Of a stretch of 8,250 nt of DNA, positions 6,791 through 8,250 are shown piece after piece; the stretch's first letter is position 1; each line of letters starts with the position of its first letter. A program made the position numbers and the translations under genes. This DNA is from Gemmatimonadales bacterium (GTDB taxonomy: Bacteria; Gemmatimonadota; Gemmatimonadetes; Gemmatimonadales; GWC2-71-9), in the NCBI GenBank assembly GCA_025929805.1, contig JAICPP010000150.1, positions 1 through 8,250 on the forward strand, written 5' to 3'. The notes below the pieces were generated by a model. The model saw only the letters and a program-made list of their open reading frames with translations. It made no database searches and was not told where the DNA came from.

Positions 6791-8250
6791 CTACTTCGCA
6801 AGCGCCGACATCGCCGCTGGGGGATTCACGAACTGCACCTGCCTACGAAGCTCGGCGACTTGCTCCGCTGCCTTCTTCCCCGCGATGAAAGCGTGATCGG
6901 AGTTGTAGTACTCCCACTCGGCGTAGCGGCCGGCCAGCACGATGTCTTGATGGGAGAGCCACTCACGAATGTGATTGACGTTCCGGGCGCGCTCGTGATC
7001 GTACACCACGTACGCCACGGGCATATCCACCTCATTCGCCGCCCAGATGGGATCCTCCGGCTTGAAGAATCCTACCCGATGGCAATCGTCGATACATCGT
7101 TGGATCAGCTCGTCGCCGCTGCAAGGGAGCGGCTTGGCCTCGGAGTAGGTGATCTCGCAAGTCAAGCCGAAGCCTCCGGGCGGGTTGCAGTAAGTGCTCG
7201 CGTTTCCCTGGACGAAGATGCGGTGGAAGACGGGATCCTCGGGGTAATAGATCCAGTGCTTCTCGGTCAGGTTTTCCCGGCCGACTCCGATGTTCACGCA
7301 GCGCACCGACACGTGCCGGAGCGCTGCGGCTGCCCTGCGTACGTCGGCCGGAGCCTCTGTCCCCATCACCCGGATCAGCGCCGGAAGGGGCATCGTGCTG
7401 ATGAGGTACTCGTAAGCCAACACCGTTCCGTCCGACAGCGCGATCGTGTGCTGCGAGGGTGAGACCGCCACGACTCTGGTGTTCAACCGCAGTTCGCCTT
7501 TCAGGTGCGGCAGAAAGCCGTTCATCAGCGATTGGAAGCCGCCGTGCAAGGGATAGCCGAAACGGGCGTTCGGTCCCATTGGCTTTGGGGCGGGCGATAG
7601 GGCACCCTCGATCATCTCCTCCAGATTGGGGAGCGGTACCCGCCCGCCCAGCCAGGACGTCTCCATCTCTGCCAGGGGCACCGCCCACAGCTTTTGGTTG
7701 TAGGGAATGGCGAAATGCTTGGCGATCCCGGCGCCCCACACCTTATAGATGAATTCCTCAAAACTCTTAGGTGACCCTTTATGGGCGTTCAGCCGGCGCT
7801 CCGCTCCAGTGTAGGTCCGAACCTTCCGCGGGCCGTCTGCCTTCATCAGCGGCTCGAACATGCCCCGTCGCTCCGGACCGGTATAGTCGGCATTGGTGCC
7901 GCCCTTGTCCGCCCCCGGCTTCTTGGCATTGAGCTTACCAAACCGGGCTTCGATAGCCCCAACGATGCACTCCTTGATCACATCGGGTGGCAGCCCGTAG
8001 AGGGCACCCTGGAAGGGATACCGGGTAAACACCCCCTTGCTGTAGATCCAGGCCTCGCGATCCTGCCAATGGACGTTGTCGCCCAGCAGCAGGCCGTACA
8101 ACTCGTGCACGTACGGATCGTTGGAGAACATGATGTGGCCGGCGTGATCGAAGGTGAAGCCACGATCCACCACCGAACGGCACCAGCCGCCGACCTCGGC
8201 TCGTTGCTCCAGCAGCAGACTGTCTTCGCCCAGGTGGTACGCGGCGGAGA
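6791..8250 (-). CDS. UDP-galactopyranose-mutase-like / amine-oxidase-fold FAD protein, 5' end outside window
   Basis: The reading frame runs through the right edge (first whole codon at 8248) and 485 residues are visible. The first ones, LLLEQRAEVGGWCRS, are the end of an FAD-binding beta-alpha-beta unit; the GxGxxG loop itself would lie just outside. FDHAGHIMFSNDPYV and the following KGVFTRYPFQGALYG resemble UDP-galactopyranose mutase (the histidine and 'YPFP' regions), and GRYAEWEYYNSDHAFIAGKKAAE near the C-terminus is the closing FAD-contact motif of this superfamily. IPYNQKLWAVPL also fits. Likely role: flavin-dependent rearrangement or oxidation of a nucleotide sugar or a related small molecule; true mutase activity is not proven. 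A GTG at 8173 is an internal codon, not the start. Odd point: a basic insert around 7770-7935 with two YTGxERR copies. Same strand as the GH1-like pair, 123 bp upstream. Confidence 0.82.
   Translation of the reverse strand, partial: SAAYHLGEDSLLLEQRAEVGGWCRSVVDRGFTFDHAGHIMFSNDPYVHELYGLLLGDNVHWQDREAWIYSKGVFTRYPFQGALYGLPPDVIKECIVGAIEARFGKLNAKKPGADKGGTNADYTGPERRGMFEPLMKADGPRKVRTYTGAERRLNAHKGSPKSFEEFIYKVWGAGIAKHFAIPYNQKLWAVPLAEMETSWLGGRVPLPNLEEMIEGALSPAPKPMGPNARFGYPLHGGFQSLMNGFLPHLKGELRLNTRVVAVSPSQHTIALSDGTVLAYEYLISTMPLPALIRVMGTEAPADVRRAAAALRHVSVRCVNIGVGRENLTEKHWIYYPEDPVFHRIFVQGNASTYCNPPGGFGLTCEITYSEAKPLPCSGDELIQRCIDDCHRVGFFKPEDPIWAANEVDMPVAYVVYDHERARNVNHIREWLSHQDIVLAGRYAEWEYYNSDHAFIAGKKAAEQVAELRRQVQFVNPPAAMSALAK
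7793..7885 (-). repeat. Duplicated YTGxERR peptide motif in a basic insert
   Basis: YTGPERR is encoded at 7865-7885 and YTGAERR at 7793-7813, 24 residues apart start to start. Both lie in a Lys/Arg/Gly-rich stretch between the first FAD-linked subdomain (ending near EARFGKLN) and the SFEEFIYKVWG helix of the UGM-like protein. Six of the seven residues are identical, but the codons differ, so this is not a recent DNA duplication. Confidence 0.6.

Overview
The window is a GC-rich, densely coding bacterial segment. There are no rRNA, tRNA, phage or transposase genes and no CRISPR array. Codon use and protein style suit a high-GC soil or sediment bacterium. The GH2 and GH1-like proteins and the short tandem-repeat palindromes remind me of uncultured lineages such as Gemmatimonadota, Rokubacteria or NC10, but nothing in the window fixes the phylum.

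Left part (1-1119): a minus-strand pair encodes a PEBP/YbhB-like protein, cut by the left edge, and a half-length TauE/SafE (TSUP) membrane protein. They overlap by an ATGA stop/start. A 139-bp divergent intergenic region holding a 9-bp inverted repeat separates this pair from a plus-strand gene for a small, unrecognised four-helix membrane protein.

Middle (1197-4133): a large plus-strand cytoplasmic glycoside hydrolase of family 2 carries both catalytic glutamates and a C-terminal GATase-like domain. Its N-terminal sugar-binding domain is interrupted, in frame, by a roughly 100-bp palindromic element.

Right part (4144-8250): a minus-strand gene set converges on the GH2 gene with only 10 bp between the stop codons. 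In transcription order it holds a UDP-galactopyranose-mutase-like FAD protein (5' end outside the window), a 123-bp gap filled by a second palindromic repeat built of CGGTGAA-type heptamers, and two adjacent paralogous GH1-like (clan GH-A) glycosidases whose start and stop codons are 4 nt apart. Three glycosidases beside a sugar-mutase-like flavoenzyme suggest a glycan or glycoconjugate locus. No glycosyltransferase or transporter is visible here, so the substrate cannot be named.

The most unusual signals are the two repeat-armed palindromes (one inside a catalytic gene, one between genes) and a basic insert in the flavoprotein carrying a duplicated YTGxERR motif.
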